Positions 8,433 to 18,579 of a stretch of DNA of 64,000 nt are shown here, in pieces; within the stretch, counting starts at the first letter, position 1; each line of letters opens with the position of its first letter. The position numbers were made by a program, and so were the translations under genes. The DNA comes from Desmospora activa DSM 45169. Its GTDB lineage: Bacteria; Bacillota; Bacilli; Thermoactinomycetales; DSM-45169. Location: NCBI RefSeq assembly GCF_003046315.1, contig NZ_PZZP01000002.1, positions 248,001 through 312,000 on the forward strand, given 5' to 3'. Below the pieces are notes generated by a model. The model had not been told where the DNA came from. It saw nothing but the letters and a program-made list of their open reading frames with translations, and did not search any database.

Positions 8433-9382
8433 AGCGATTCCCCCTGTGCAGGTCGATTGACCGCAGGATTGCTTTGGGGCGAAGGCCAAAACCAAGCGAT
8501 ACATAAGGTCATCAGGATGGCCACACCCAACCGGATCAACAGCAGGGGCAATACATCAATACCCAAGGGAGCAAAAATTAACGTATCTTCCACCACTGCG
8601 TGACAGGCCGCCAAAAATAAGATCATCAGGGTCATGTCCCGTTTGCTAAATCCTTTTTCCCGAGCCTGTTCAATAATGACGCCAGCCCCCATCGCCAGAC
8701 CGAATAAAAGACCACTCGCCATAATGATAGAGCCGCGCGGTTCAATGCCGAGGGGACGCATCATCGGTACCATCCAATCGGCAAAACGATCCAACCAGTG
8801 CCAATCTTTTAGGATCTGAATCCCCATCATCAGCGGAAAGACGACTAAAGCTAGTTGAAAGATACCGGTCATCGCTGTTTGCAGGGCCAACCCCGTGATT
8901 TCCAGCCATCCTTCCGGTTGCGTTTGCGGAGTGATCCAGCCGTAGTGGGCTGCGCTATCTCCACCCTGCCACAACCAGTGAATCATGACGGCAGTAATAA
9001 CGGCTAATCCGATTCGTACCCCTGCCACCAAACCCGCATTCACCCCGACCCGACGACACACCGCCGACTCCAGTAATAAATTGTGTGAGAAACTGAGCAT
9101 CACAGCGAGAATAAAAACTTGCTTCACCGTTAAATCCAAGGTTAGAATTGCCCCGATGGCGGCATACAGATTGAGCATATTTCCCAGCACCAGTGGAATG
9201 GCCGCCTCTCCCGGCAAACCCAGCCACGACATTGCCGGTGTCAATAACCGCACCAATCCATCGATCACTGGGGTATGTTGCAATAGACTGACTGCCAAGG
9301 TGACGGGAAAGATGATTTTCCCCAGTTCCCAGGCGGTGCTCCACCCGGAGATTAACCCTTTTTTCCAATTGATTCGCTTCAT
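8429..9382 (-). CDS. yvoD: YvoD-like membrane protein with nucleoside-recognition (Gate) domains
   Basis: A polytopic membrane protein of 317 residues. The N-terminal half ([48 protein letters not shown]) and the C-terminal half ([59 protein letters not shown]) each look like a Gate domain, as in spore maturation SpmA/SpmB and concentrative nucleoside transporters. The transported molecule, if any, is unknown. It overlaps lgt and ppaX by 4 bases on both sides (ATGA and TTGA), so the three are co-translated. The symbol is from position in the conserved cluster. Confidence 0.82.
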   Translation of the reverse strand: MKRINWKKGLISGWSTAWELGKIIFPVTLAVSLLQHTPVIDGLVRLLTPAMSWLGLPGEAAIPLVLGNMLNLYAAIGAILTLDLTVKQVFILAVMLSFSHNLLLESAVCRRVGVNAGLVAGVRIGLAVITAVMIHWLWQGGDSAAHYGWITPQTQPEGWLEITGLALQTAMTGIFQLALVVFPLMMGIQILKDWHWLDRFADWMVPMMRPLGIEPRGSIIMASGLLFGLAMGAGVIIEQAREKGFSKRDMTLMILFLAACHAVVEDTLIFAPLGIDVLPLLLIRLGVAILMTLCIAWFWPSPQSNPAVNRPAQGESL

Positions 9383-10287
9383 CCCTCGATGCTTTCCTTC
9401 TTTTGATAGTAAGATTCATGGGCTTGGCCGCGCACTCTGCGGAAGATGATCAATGCAATTCCCAACAGCACCAACAGCAAGCTTACCAGTTGGGCGATAC
9501 GAATATTGCCGTCCGTCATCCAGCCCGGTTCAAATAAGATCTGCATTGGCGACCACAGCCCGTTGATGAAGGAAGCCAGCCACGCCGGCCCCTCAAAGGT
9601 GAGACTGTCGGTACGCAATCCCTCGATAAAAAAGCGCCCCAGGGAATACCATATCAAATAGGTAAAGAAAACCTCGCCGCGACGGGGGTTAAACCGACGC
9701 AACAGGAGTAACATGCCAAAACCCACCAATGTCCACAGGGACTCATAAAGAAAAGTGGGATGATAGTAAACGCCTTGGATGTTCATCTGTTCAATGATCC
9801 AGTTTGGCAGCATCAACCCTTCTAAAAAGGAACGGGTCACTTCCCCGCCGTGGGCTTCTTGGTTCATAAAGTTGCCCCAACGGCCGATGCATTGCCCGAT
9901 AATAATGCTGGGTGCCACAATATCCGCCATGTGCAAAAAGGAGATTTCCCGTTTCCTTACAAAAACCGCGCCAGCCAGCAACGCCCCGATCAAGCCGCCG
10001 TGAATCGCCAGGCCGCCTTTCCATATGGCGAAAATGTCTGCGGGATTCTGTGAATAGTACTCCCATTCAAACGCCACGTAATAAAGCCGCGCACCGATAA
10101 TGGCCGCGGGGATCACCCATATGATCAGATCTAGGAACAACTCCGAATCCAAACCGTGGCGTTTCCCTTCCCGAATCGCAAGCCACAGTCCGATCAGTAC
10201 CGCAGACCCCATAATGATTCCATACCAATGGATTTGAAGCGGACCCAGTGAAATTGCCACAGGGTCGAGCACCTGTGCAAAGCCCAT
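9379..10287 (-). CDS. lgt: prolipoprotein diacylglyceryl transferase
   Basis: Transfers diacylglycerol from phosphatidylglycerol to the lipobox cysteine of prolipoproteins, the first step of lipoprotein maturation; substrates in this window include the melibiose-type binding protein and CccB. The Lgt signature [14 protein letters not shown] (GRxGNFxNxExxG) is complete, and [34 protein letters not shown] and [28 protein letters not shown] match family blocks. Seven membrane segments are expected. I start at ATG 10287, preceded by AAAGGAGG with 10-base spacing; the ATG at 10332 has no ribosome site. The C-terminus is extended and charged ([10 protein letters not shown]). Confidence 0.95.
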   Translation of the reverse strand: MGFAQVLDPVAISLGPLQIHWYGIIMGSAVLIGLWLAIREGKRHGLDSELFLDLIIWVIPAAIIGARLYYVAFEWEYYSQNPADIFAIWKGGLAIHGGLIGALLAGAVFVRKREISFLHMADIVAPSIIIGQCIGRWGNFMNQEAHGGEVTRSFLEGLMLPNWIIEQMNIQGVYYHPTFLYESLWTLVGFGMLLLLRRFNPRRGEVFFTYLIWYSLGRFFIEGLRTDSLTFEGPAWLASFINGLWSPMQILFEPGWMTDGNIRIAQLVSLLLVLLGIALIIFRRVRGQAHESYYQKKESIEG

Positions 10288-10378
10288 GCCTACGGCTCCT
10301 CCTTTTGCTATATCCCGTAATTCCAAATACATATTTTATTGTAACCTAGTTGGTAGGCAATTGAAACGCATCAAGCCT

Positions 10379-11314
10379 TTAATCCAGTTCATCCACTTCT
10401 TCCAGACTGCGGCTCAATTGTTGGGCAAAGGATTGAGCGGCATGATAACCCATTTTCTTCAATCGAAAATTCATCGCCGCCACTTCAATAATCACCGCCA
10501 AGTTGCGTCCAGGTCGAACCGGCACTGTCAACAGTGGTACTTCGGTATCGATAATACGCATACGCTCTTCATCCAAACCGAGGCGGTCGTATTGCCGATT
10601 TTCCTGCCACGCTTCCAACTGCACCACCATGGATAGCTTCTTAAACTCCCGCACTGCGCCAGCACCGAATAAGGTCATCACATTGATAATGCCCAACCCT
10701 CTAATTTCCAACAGATAGCGGATCAGTTCCGGGGCATGACCCACCAGGGAATCCTCATCCGACTGACGAATTTCCACTGCATCATCCGCTACTAAACGAT
10801 GGCCGCGCTTCACCAGCTCCAAAGCGGTTTCGCTTTTACCGATACCGCTTGAGCCCACGATCAATACCCCAACACCGTAAATATCCACAAACACCCCATG
10901 CATGGTGGTAGCGGGCGCCAGCTTTTTTTCCAGCCAGTTCGTCGTTTTGCTGGAAAAACGGGTGGTGGAATGGGACGTGCCTAAGATCGGGATGTTTTTC
11001 TCTTGGACCGCTTCATGCAGCTCACTGGGCGCGTCCTGCCCTCGGGTGACGCAAAAACAAGGGGTATCCTCGTGACACAACCACTTCAACCGCTCTGTCC
11101 GTTCCCGTACCGGCAGTCCCGAGAGAAACGTCAGCTCCGACCGTCCCAACATCTGCAACCGCTCCGAGGGATAATAAGTGAAAAAACCCGCCAGTTCCAA
11201 CCCCGGCCGATATAGATCACTCGTCGTCAGTCTGCGGTTCAACCCGTCTTCCCCGCTTAATACCTTTAGCCCTAAACGTTCCACCATTTCCTTTACTGTG
11301 ACCGATGCCGCCAT
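10379..11314 (-). CDS. hprK: HPr kinase/phosphorylase
   Basis: Phosphorylates HPr (and Crh) on Ser46 and reverses it with inorganic phosphate, producing the co-repressor for CcpA. The N-terminal regulatory domain is followed by the P-loop [30 protein letters not shown] near residue 150 and the family signature [21 protein letters not shown]. The start ATG 11314 follows AAGGAG (11321-11326 region) and gives 311 residues, equal to the usual length; upstream in-frame codons to 11395 lack a ribosome site. With cre-like sites in the melibiose locus a few kilobases away, the carbon-catabolite circuit is represented on both sides. Confidence 0.96.
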   Translation of the reverse strand: MAASVTVKEMVERLGLKVLSGEDGLNRRLTTSDLYRPGLELAGFFTYYPSERLQMLGRSELTFLSGLPVRERTERLKWLCHEDTPCFCVTRGQDAPSELHEAVQEKNIPILGTSHSTTRFSSKTTNWLEKKLAPATTMHGVFVDIYGVGVLIVGSSGIGKSETALELVKRGHRLVADDAVEIRQSDEDSLVGHAPELIRYLLEIRGLGIINVMTLFGAGAVREFKKLSMVVQLEAWQENRQYDRLGLDEERMRIIDTEVPLLTVPVRPGRNLAVIIEVAAMNFRLKKMGYHAAQSFAQQLSRSLEEVDELD

Positions 11315-11391
11315 AGTGTCCGACTCCTTTGTCCCATTTCCTCTATCATAACAAATCAAGGGCGGCTGGTTCACACCGCCGCCCATTTTGC

Positions 11392-12501
11392 TCAATATAT
11401 CGCTTCTTCTGTCTCTTTGTCAAAAACATGGGATTTATTCATATCGAGGGCCAAGGTGACTTCATTGCCAGCGGCAAATTGCGTACGGGCGTTCACCCGT
11501 GCTGTCACCCATTTATCCGTGATCCCGCTAAGGTAGAGATACATCTCCGCTCCCATGTTTTCAGCCACTTCCACCTTCGCCTTTACCAAGCTGTCTGGGG
11601 AAGATTCAAGAAAGAGCGGTTCGTCGTGGATATCTTCCGGTCGAATCCCGAAGATCACTTCTTTACCTACGTACCCTTTTTCGCGCAACATTTTGGCCTT
11701 GCCTTCCGGCACTTTGATATTGAGACCATTTTTAAAGATGAGATCGCCACCCTCTTCCACCAGTTGTCCCTCGACAAAGTTCATCGCTGGGGAACCGATG
11801 AACCCGGCCACAAATACATTGGCGGGATGATGATAAATTTGGGTGGGTGTATCCGCCTGTTGAATCAGACCGTCTTTCATCACCACAATGCGATCACCCA
11901 TAGTCATCGCCTCGGTCTGATCGTGGGTCACATAGATCACGGTTGTCTTCAGGCGTTGGTGCAACTTGCTGATCTCCGTACGCATCTGTACCCGCAATTT
12001 GGCATCCAGGTTGGACAAGGGCTCGTCCATCAGAAAGACTTGCGGTTCACGCACAATCGCCCGACCTAGCGCCACCCGCTGCCGCTGCCCGCCCGAGAGC
12101 GCTTTTGGCTTGCGGTCCAACAGATGTTCAATATCCAATATTTTGGCTGCTTCCTTGACGCGTTTATCGATGTCATCCTTTTTAAATTTGCGCAATTTCA
12201 GACCAAAGGCCATATTTTGATAAACATTCATATGGGGGTACAAGGCATAGCTTTGGAACACCATCGCGATATCCCGATCTTTGGGTGCCACATCGTTAAC
12301 CAAGCGATCACCGATAAAAAGCTCCCCCTCAGAGATCTCCTCCAAGCCGGCAATCATACGTAGCGTCGTCGATTTCCCGCAACCGGAAGGACCGACCAAC
12401 ACCAAGAACTCCTGGTCTTTGATATCCAGATTAAAGTCGGTCACGGCGGTCACATCGCCACTATACCGTTTATAGACTTGGTTCAATTTCACCTGTGCCA
12501 T
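11392..12501 (-). CDS. msmX: multi-sugar ABC transporter ATPase, MsmX/UgpC type
   Basis: Energises CUT1 sugar importers. Domains: Walker [27 protein letters not shown]-loop [14 protein letters not shown] signature [16 protein letters not shown], Walker [18 protein letters not shown]-loop [10 protein letters not shown], then a C-terminal MOP/TOBE-like domain from about residue 240 ([18 protein letters not shown]). In B. subtilis a single MsmX serves several importers that lack their own ATPase. The permease/binding-protein operon just upstream lacks one, so this is its probable partner. Start ATG 12501 is behind AAAGGGG and gives 369 residues. Confidence 0.93.
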   Translation of the reverse strand: MAQVKLNQVYKRYSGDVTAVTDFNLDIKDQEFLVLVGPSGCGKSTTLRMIAGLEEISEGELFIGDRLVNDVAPKDRDIAMVFQSYALYPHMNVYQNMAFGLKLRKFKKDDIDKRVKEAAKILDIEHLLDRKPKALSGGQRQRVALGRAIVREPQVFLMDEPLSNLDAKLRVQMRTEISKLHQRLKTTVIYVTHDQTEAMTMGDRIVVMKDGLIQQADTPTQIYHHPANVFVAGFIGSPAMNFVEGQLVEEGGDLIFKNGLNIKVPEGKAKMLREKGYVGKEVIFGIRPEDIHDEPLFLESSPDSLVKAKVEVAENMGAEMYLYLSGITDKWVTARVNARTQFAAGNEVTLALDMNKSHVFDKETEEAIY

Positions 12502-12610
12502 CGGAATGTAACCCCTTTCATGTTTTCTCAGGGTTATTGTAGCGCACACCCTTCGCACCCCACCATGTCCAAAGAGAACAAAAATGGAAGCCTCACCTTG
12601 GGCAACTTGC

Positions 12611-13582
12611 CTAAGATTGTTCTCTGCCTGTCAACAACAGCGCCAACTTTACCCGCAATGCATCTTCAAACCGGCGTACATCCAACCCGGTCTCCTGCTT
12701 CAACCGATCCAGACGGTAAATGAGGGTGTTGCGATGCAGGAACAGGCGTCGGGCCGTCTCGCTCACATTGAGATTTTGCTCTAGAAAGACAAGTAACGTT
12801 CGTCGCAGCTCTTCATCTTGCCAAAAGGGCAGCGGAGAGATCGCATCGAGAAACAGTTGTACTCCCTCGATCTCAACTGAACGGAGCAATCGCTCCAGCG
12901 CAAGCTCCCACTCCGCAAAAACGGTACCAGCGGGATGAAAGCGTTGGCCGATACGGAGCGTTTCCCGCAAAGTGGTCAACACAGCCGGTAAGTCCTGCGG
13001 TGTCTCCACCAGCCCATGTACCGCGATTCTCACTTCTTCGCCGCTTTCCGTCGCCAGCGCCTCGGCCAATCCCTGGGCCGTCTCCACCCATGCCGATTCG
13101 CGCCCGGAATCGTCAGCCTCCATCCAATCCGGCGGTACCAATAAGAGTCGTTCTCCCTTGTGTAACGACAGCAACCATGGATCCCCCTCAAAAAAGCTGG
13201 TGATCACATCGTCACTGCCTATCTGGCGTTCATTCTTTACCATGATTAAAAACGGAACACGACTTCTCCACTCCCCCGGTTTTGGTGTCGGGTGATGGAG
13301 AAAGTCCTCCGGATGACGCAACCACTGGGAGAGGCGCTCAGAAAAAGGAGACGCCGTTTCTCGTTCTGCCGACAACACCTCATCCAACCACGCTTGCACA
13401 AGCGAGCGCTCCCGTCCGGAAAGGGGTGCTTCCACCACTACCAGCCAATCCATCCCCTCCATGCGCACCGGGAAAAAAGTCGTTTCCAAGCGCTCCACCG
13501 CAGCGTTATCGGCAGGAACCCGATCCACCGATACTTCCAACATCCGCTCCAATCTCCTACGAACCCGTTGCCATTCGTTCAT
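12611..13582 (-). CDS. PucR/CdaR-type helix-turn-helix regulator
   Basis: A DNA-binding regulator. The C-terminal HTH_30 domain is clear: LRRTLLVFLEQNLNVSETARRLFLHRNTLIYRLDRLKQETGLDVRRFEDALRVKLALLL, split by the typical N-S-E-T-A and H-R-N-T-L-x-Y-R-L motifs. The preceding 250 residues resemble the GGDEF-like sensor part of CdaR proteins (VRIAVHGLVETPQDLPAVLTTL) but no ligand can be read from them. It lies 109 bases before msmX and 43 bases after the sugar permease gene, all on the same strand, so it could act on either. Length 323 residues. Confidence 0.8.
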   Translation of the reverse strand: MNEWQRVRRRLERMLEVSVDRVPADNAAVERLETTFFPVRMEGMDWLVVVEAPLSGRERSLVQAWLDEVLSAERETASPFSERLSQWLRHPEDFLHHPTPKPGEWRSRVPFLIMVKNERQIGSDDVITSFFEGDPWLLSLHKGERLLLVPPDWMEADDSGRESAWVETAQGLAEALATESGEEVRIAVHGLVETPQDLPAVLTTLRETLRIGQRFHPAGTVFAEWELALERLLRSVEIEGVQLFLDAISPLPFWQDEELRRTLLVFLEQNLNVSETARRLFLHRNTLIYRLDRLKQETGLDVRRFEDALRVKLALLLTGREQS

Positions 13583-13625
13583 CTTTACACCTCGGAAGCT
13601 AAGCGTTGATGGTTGATCGATTCCC

Positions 13626-14468
13626 CTATCCCTTAATTCCAGTCAATGTAATCCCCTCGATAATCTGCCTTTGCAGAATAACATAAACGATTAGGATCGG
13701 CAAAATCGAAATCACCGCACCCGCCATCATCAAGGCCCAGTCGGCGGTATACAGCCCTTTGAAGGAATTGAGAAGCATCGGCACTGTAAACAGATCGGGC
13801 GTGTCCAGATAGATCAACGGTTCCAAAAACTGATTCCATTTATCTTTAAAGGCAAAAATGATGAAAGCCGCCAACGCCGGACGAATCAACGGTAAGACAA
13901 TGCTCCACCATACCCGCAACGGATTGGCCCCATCGATAATCGCCGCTTCCTCTAAATCCCGTGGGATTCCCATGATAAATTGGCGCAACAGAAAAATCCC
14001 AAATGCATTAAACAACAGCTCCGGCATAATCAACGGCAGATGGGTATCAATCCAACCAAACTGCTGCAGCATCAAATATTGGGGGATGATAATCACTTGT
14101 TTCGGCACCATCATCATCGAAATCACCAGCAAAAATAAGACCTTATCCCCAGGAAACCGAAATTTGGCAAAGGCATAAGCGGCCAACGAACATCCGATCA
14201 CCTGTGAAAGCACCACAAGCACGGTAATGTAAAAGCTATTAAAATAGGCCAAATCAAAGGGCATCGCTTCCAACGAGCGCATATAATTGTGCCATTCAAC
14301 CGGAGTGGGAATCCAAGCGGGAGGCAGTTGGTAAATTTGGGCCGTCGTTTTTAACGAGCTGCTAATCGCCCACAAGAATGGAGCGACCATTACCACTGCA
14401 CCAAGACTTAAGACAATATGCAGCAGCAACTGCGTCGGTTTCACTTGAACTGCTTTGCTACCCTTCAT
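13626..14468 (-). CDS. sugar ABC transporter permease, MalG/MelC type
   Basis: The second integral membrane subunit of the CUT1 importer. The EAA loop that docks the ATPase is EEAAIIDGANPLRVWWSIVLPLIRPA, and six membrane segments fit the hydrophobic pattern (LLLHIVLSLGAVVMVAPFLW at the start; ILPILIVYVILQRQIIEGITLTGIKG at the end, with the usual GxxKG terminus). Start ATG 14468 behind AAGGTGGG overlaps the preceding permease by 11 bases; the longer frame to 14609 is antisense-like and has no ribosome site. It corresponds in position to melC of the B. subtilis mel operon. Confidence 0.9.
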   Translation of the reverse strand: MKGSKAVQVKPTQLLLHIVLSLGAVVMVAPFLWAISSSLKTTAQIYQLPPAWIPTPVEWHNYMRSLEAMPFDLAYFNSFYITVLVVLSQVIGCSLAAYAFAKFRFPGDKVLFLLVISMMMVPKQVIIIPQYLMLQQFGWIDTHLPLIMPELLFNAFGIFLLRQFIMGIPRDLEEAAIIDGANPLRVWWSIVLPLIRPALAAFIIFAFKDKWNQFLEPLIYLDTPDLFTVPMLLNSFKGLYTADWALMMAGAVISILPILIVYVILQRQIIEGITLTGIKG

Positions 14469-15339
14469 AATGAACCCACCTTTTTGACAACTTAAATTGG
14501 ATGATGGTGAAGAGTAAGATCGACATAAACAGAACCACTGCCGTCGCCGTACTGACGCCAAATTGCCCTTTTTGAAAAGCCATTTCATACATATGGAGAA
14601 CGACCACATGGCTGGCTTTACCAGGCCCTCCCTGGGTCATCACAAAAACCTGGTCAAACACTTGGAAAGAGCTGATGACCGCCATTACCGCCACAAAGAA
14701 AGTAGTGGGGGAAAGTAACGGCAACGTGATGTGGAAAAACTTCTGCATCGTAGTCGCACCGTCCATCTCCGCCGCCTCATAATAGGAGCGAGATATCCCC
14801 TGTAATCCGGCCAAAAAAATAACGACATTAAAACCCAACCCCCACCATACCCCCACGATAGCGATGGCAGGAATCACCCAGCGGTCGTCCGCCAACCAAT
14901 TGGGCCCTGCAATCCCAACGGTACTGAGCACGGAGTTGAGAATGCCGAAATCACCGTTTAAAATCCATATCCAGATCACCCCGACGGAGACCGCACTTGT
15001 CACCACCGGCATAAAATAAAACACGCGATAAACGTCTTTTCCAGGGATTTTGTTTAACGCTAACGCCAATAACAGCGCGATAATAATGTTGGTGGGAATC
15101 GTTAAAACGGTATAGTAGACGGTATTGACAACCGCTCTCTGAAAAACGGGGTCCTGAAACAGATAGATAAAATTATCCAAGCCGACAAAGGTTTTTTCAC
15201 CAAAACCGTCCCAGTGCATCAAACTGAGTATCAATGCAAAACCCAGCGGAATCAGCCAGAACATCAACAATGTGATCATGGTTGGAGCGATAAAGGCATA
15301 AGCCCACCATTTTCGGTATTTGTGATGCATCGTTTCCAC
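14458..15339 (-). CDS. sugar ABC transporter permease, MalF/MelD type
   Basis: The first integral membrane subunit of the CUT1 importer, 293 residues with six predicted membrane segments (WWAYAFIAPTMITLLMFWLIPLG at the N-terminus). The ATPase-docking EAA motif is YYEAAEMDGATTMQKFFHITLPLLSPT. It is downstream of the binding protein gene after 308 bases that hold a repeat element, and overlaps the next permease by 11 bases. It corresponds in position to melD in B. subtilis. Confidence 0.9.
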   Translation of the reverse strand: METMHHKYRKWWAYAFIAPTMITLLMFWLIPLGFALILSLMHWDGFGEKTFVGLDNFIYLFQDPVFQRAVVNTVYYTVLTIPTNIIIALLLALALNKIPGKDVYRVFYFMPVVTSAVSVGVIWIWILNGDFGILNSVLSTVGIAGPNWLADDRWVIPAIAIVGVWWGLGFNVVIFLAGLQGISRSYYEAAEMDGATTMQKFFHITLPLLSPTTFFVAVMAVISSFQVFDQVFVMTQGGPGKASHVVVLHMYEMAFQKGQFGVSTATAVVLFMSILLFTIIQFKLSKRWVHYEG

Positions 15340-15432
15340 TCCTTCGAAAATACCGTGGTGTAAGATGATGGCAAACGGACGATGCCGATGGTATCGTCCG
15401 TTCAGACCATTTCAACCCTGTCGAGGCGGGAG

Positions 15433-15616
15433 GAGGGATTTTTGAACGCACGTGTTCCTACTGTTTGCAAAGAAGTTAAAACTGTCCGCTCAGCCCCCGA
15501 GGGTGGGAGCGGGCAAAACTCGCTGCCGCTCAAACATGTAACCCGCTTTTCCAGCCCTCGGTTCCTTCCGTTAAGTAGCACAGCAAAGTCACTTCGCTTT
15601 CAAAAATCCCTTCCAT
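15433..15616. repeat. dispersed intergenic repeat family 1, copy A (longest)
   Basis: A 184-base non-coding element filling most of the 308-base gap between the binding protein and permease genes. The ends are inverted: left GGAGGGATTTTTGAACGC, right (reverse-complemented) GGAAGGGATTTTTGAAAGCG. The inner part from 15479 aligns with 51431-51570 (copy B), including the shared 3' end TTCGCTTTCAAAAATCCC, and more weakly with 60751-60818 (copy C). The ends and lack of coding capacity resemble a MITE, but no parent transposase is in the window. Confidence 0.65.
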
Positions 15617-15647
15617 CATCTCATCAACAGACCTGGTTATTGATATG

Positions 15648-16931
15648 CTATTGGTCGGTCTTTTCCTCAATCGTTTTGACCACTTTTTCCACGGTCTCTT
15701 CCGGAGTGGCTTTCCCTAATAACATCACATCAAACAAATCTTCCATATCATTCACTAATCCGGGTGTCAACGCACTTTTACTTTTGGGGCTTCCATGAGC
15801 ATAGCCCGTCTCCCTAGCTTCGGTCACATAATGAACATGCTTTGGCTGATCTTCCACAATCTCATCGATGCCCGAAACGGAAGGGATCGCATTGCCGACG
15901 CCGGAAAGCCTTGCAGTCTGCCCTTCCTTTGAAACGTAGAACGAGAGGAATTTCATCGCTTCTTCTTTTTTGTCTGTATTGGCATTTACAGACAGATAGG
16001 CGGTTGGAATCACCACTGGTTCTCTCTCGTTGCCGGTATTGGTCGGCCACGGAATATAATCATAGTTTACCCCCGCTTCCTCAAACATCGGTGTTAACCA
16101 ATGTCCTGCGGAAATCATTCCCACTTGCTGTGACAAAAACATCGCGTCCAGCCCTTGCCCTTCCGGCAACGCCCCGGCATACACTGCATTTCCATCTTGG
16201 ATCAGGCTGTCTATAAAGGCGATCGCTTCCTGCGCTTTTTTATCGTTATCCAGCACCAAGTTCCCGTCTTCATCATAAATGGAGCCACCGTTTGACCAGA
16301 TCCAGCTTTCAATCATATGCAACGTTTTTTCCTGCACATACCCTTTTTTACCGCCCTTTTTCAGCTCCGTCGTCACTTTTTTAAATGCGTCCCAATTCCA
16401 TTCACCTTCATCGTAGTATTGTTGAGGCGTCTTAATGCCCAGCTCTTTAAACAAGTCGATATTGTAATACATAACCAACGGATTGCTGTCTACCGGTACA
16501 CCATAAATTTCATCCTCTTTTTTTGCAGCACCCCATAGACCCTCCGCGTAATCATCAGGCTTGGTATAACTCTCCTCCGAATTTAGAAAATCCGTCAACG
16601 GTTCAATCGTGTTACCCTCCACCAAACGGGACGTATATTCAGCCCCAACATAGAAGAGGTCGGATCCACCGCCACCCGTTAACTGTGTAATCAGTTTCTG
16701 TTCATAGCCGTCGACGGGGATGGGAACCAATTTAATGGATACATCCGGATTTTTCTCCATGTAAGCATCAATCGCTCGTTGGTATACTTTTAGTTCCGCC
16801 GGATTTCCCCAAGCGGACATCGTCAGCTGCTCTTTGCCATCGGCACTTCCGGAACAGGCTTGCACCAAAACCATGCACAACACCAAACCAAACAGGAATA
16901 GCGATTTCTTACCCCAGTTGATCATCATCAT
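15648..16931 (-). CDS. sugar ABC transporter substrate-binding lipoprotein
   Basis: The extracellular binding subunit, anchored by lipid. The signal peptide LFLFGLVLCMVLVQAC ends in the lipobox VQAC followed by SGS; Lgt encoded upstream would modify it. The mature protein is a family 1 binding protein: LTMSAWGNPAELKVYQRAIDAYMEKNPDVSIKLV at the start, GVPVDSNPLVMYYNIDLFKELGI in the middle. It probably binds an alpha-galactoside such as melibiose or raffinose, judged from the melA gene upstream (MelE position in B. subtilis). Three ATG codons stand in tandem behind AAGGAGGGA, so the first residue is uncertain by one or two codons. Confidence 0.9.
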   Translation of the reverse strand: MMMINWGKKSLFLFGLVLCMVLVQACSGSADGKEQLTMSAWGNPAELKVYQRAIDAYMEKNPDVSIKLVPIPVDGYEQKLITQLTGGGGSDLFYVGAEYTSRLVEGNTIEPLTDFLNSEESYTKPDDYAEGLWGAAKKEDEIYGVPVDSNPLVMYYNIDLFKELGIKTPQQYYDEGEWNWDAFKKVTTELKKGGKKGYVQEKTLHMIESWIWSNGGSIYDEDGNLVLDNDKKAQEAIAFIDSLIQDGNAVYAGALPEGQGLDAMFLSQQVGMISAGHWLTPMFEEAGVNYDYIPWPTNTGNEREPVVIPTAYLSVNANTDKKEEAMKFLSFYVSKEGQTARLSGVGNAIPSVSGIDEIVEDQPKHVHYVTEARETGYAHGSPKSKSALTPGLVNDMEDLFDVMLLGKATPEETVEKVVKTIEEKTDQ

Positions 16932-16984
16932 TCCCTCCTTTAAGATTAGTCGATCCGGGGGATGTGGTTTAATCCCCCTCTATT
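16932..16984. other. leader of the sugar transporter operon
   Basis: Holds the AAGGAGGG ribosome site of the binding protein and a GGGGGAT/ATCCCCC inverted repeat (about 16955-16979) between the operator and the start codon. No clear -10/-35 pair is readable. Confidence 0.4.
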
Positions 16985-17000
16985 TTGAAAACGATTTCAA
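16985..17000. promoter_or_regulatory. cre-type operator before the sugar transporter
   Basis: TTGAAAACGATTTCAA fits the B. subtilis cre consensus WTGNNARCGNWWWCAW at every position and is nearly a perfect palindrome. It lies 54-69 bases upstream of the binding protein start, where CcpA with P-Ser-HPr (made by HprK) would repress. A local LacI-family regulator could use the same site, but none is encoded in the window. Confidence 0.75.
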
Positions 17001-17213
17001 AAAAGGGTGCGTGAAGAAAATCGTTGAATCACAAAATTTTTGGTCTGTGGTGGGAGAGCAAACTTACATGACTATATTGCATCCATCTCGATTAGCCAAA
17101 ACAGTGCAGAAGCCCCCCCAAGAAGATGGAAGCAAGGGCACCACCGGAATGTAAACGGAGAGGGTGCACTCGCTTCTCAAGAGTTGTCTTCACCGGAAGT
17201 GAAGCCGATGCCG
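17001..17213. other. gap between melA and the transporter operon
   Basis: 213 bases with no convincing gene, hairpin terminator or repeat. A weak inverted pair (TTCACCGG/CCGGAAGTGAA, near 17190-17204) is too short to interpret. Confidence 0.4.
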
Positions 17214-18515
17214 TCATGCAAAGCGTGGCAACCAGTCACCGTGGGCTTCAATCAGGTCATCACACATGGCGACGATATCATCTAACGACAATTCTGCACT
17301 CGTATGAGGATCAAGCATAGCTGCTTGGTAAATCGCTTCTTTCTTCCCTGTTACAGCCGCTTCAATCGTCAACAGCTGCGTATTGATGTTGGTACGATTA
17401 AGCGCCGCCAGCTGTTCCGGCAATTCTCCGACAAAACAGGAAGTGATCCCGCTCCGGTCAGCGACACAGGGAATTTCGACGCAAGCTTTCTCCGAGAGGT
17501 TGGTGATCATCCCGCCTGTATTTAACACATTCCCTCCAAATTTAAACGGAACATTCGTTTCAATCGCTTCGATAATGCGGGAACCATATTCATGGGAGCG
17601 GGTATGGGTTAATTGTTGATTGTGAACCAGCTCTTCCCGCATTGATTCCCAATCCTTGATCTGGCTTTCACACCGGTATAAGTACTCATCAAGGGGGATA
17701 TTGTATTTTTCGATCAGCTCAGGATACCGGCTTTTTATAAAATAAGGATGATACTCGGCGTTATGCTCCGAAGATTCCGTCACATAATAACCAAATTTGT
17801 CCATCAACTCAAACCGTACCTTATCATGGTGGGGGCTCTTTTGTTTTTCTTTGGCCCGTCTTTTAATTTCCGGATACAGATCAAATCCGTCCCGTTTCAC
17901 TTCCAGCAACCACGCCATATGGTTGATCCCTGCAATTTTTTCTTCAACACCTTCCGCATCCATTCCCAGTGATTGCAGCAGATGTTCCGTACAAACCTGA
18001 ACACTATGACACAAACCGACCGTCTTCACATCGGTATAGCGCAACATCCCCCCGGTCAAACTGGCCATCGGATTGGTATAGTTTAAAAGAAGGGCATCGG
18101 GACATACCTCCTCCATATCTCGCGCGAAGTCAAACATCACCGGAATCGTTCGCAGCGTCCGAAAAATGCCACCGATTCCGACGGTGTCGCCAATCGTCTG
18201 ACGAAGCCCATATTTTTTGGGAATCTCAAAATCGATTACGGTCCCTGGTTTATAACCGCCCACCTGGATGGCATTGATCACATATTTGGCACCTTTTAAT
18301 GCCTCTTTGCGATCAGAGTAAGGTTTTATTGTTATATTTTTCTTATAATTTTGTTTCAAATTGTTTAACATCTGTTCCGAATCCCGTAACCGTTTGGGAT
18401 TGATATCATACAACGCATACTCTGCTCCCTCCAAAGCAGGCACAAACATACAGTCACCGAGAATGTTTTTGGCGAAAACGGAACTGCCTGCACCGATAAA
18501 GGTGATCTTAGTCAT
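17214..18515 (-). CDS. melA: alpha-galactosidase, glycoside hydrolase family 4
   Basis: Hydrolyses alpha-galactosides (melibiose, raffinose) in the cytoplasm by the GH4 redox mechanism with NAD+ and a divalent metal. The Rossmann start ITFIGAGSSVFAKNILGD binds NAD; YALYDINPKRL carries the ribose-binding acid; NYTNPMAS, GLCHSVQ and GINHMAWLL contain the metal-binding Cys and His; EYGSRIIEAIETN follows. At 433 residues it equals B. subtilis MelA (about 432). Family 4 also includes 6-phospho-glycosidases, but an ABC importer next door (not a PTS) argues for the unphosphorylated substrate. The ATG is behind AAAGGAGAG. It is transcribed apart from the AraC gene and ahead of the importer. Confidence 0.88.
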   Translation of the reverse strand: MTKITFIGAGSSVFAKNILGDCMFVPALEGAEYALYDINPKRLRDSEQMLNNLKQNYKKNITIKPYSDRKEALKGAKYVINAIQVGGYKPGTVIDFEIPKKYGLRQTIGDTVGIGGIFRTLRTIPVMFDFARDMEEVCPDALLLNYTNPMASLTGGMLRYTDVKTVGLCHSVQVCTEHLLQSLGMDAEGVEEKIAGINHMAWLLEVKRDGFDLYPEIKRRAKEKQKSPHHDKVRFELMDKFGYYVTESSEHNAEYHPYFIKSRYPELIEKYNIPLDEYLYRCESQIKDWESMREELVHNQQLTHTRSHEYGSRIIEAIETNVPFKFGGNVLNTGGMITNLSEKACVEIPCVADRSGITSCFVGELPEQLAALNRTNINTQLLTIEAAVTGKKEAIYQAAMLDPHTSAELSLDDIVAMCDDLIEAHGDWLPRFA

Positions 18516-18579
18516 TCTTGTCTCTCCTTTTACTATAAATAATTGCTACTCACAATGCATTAAACTTTTTGTTATATTT

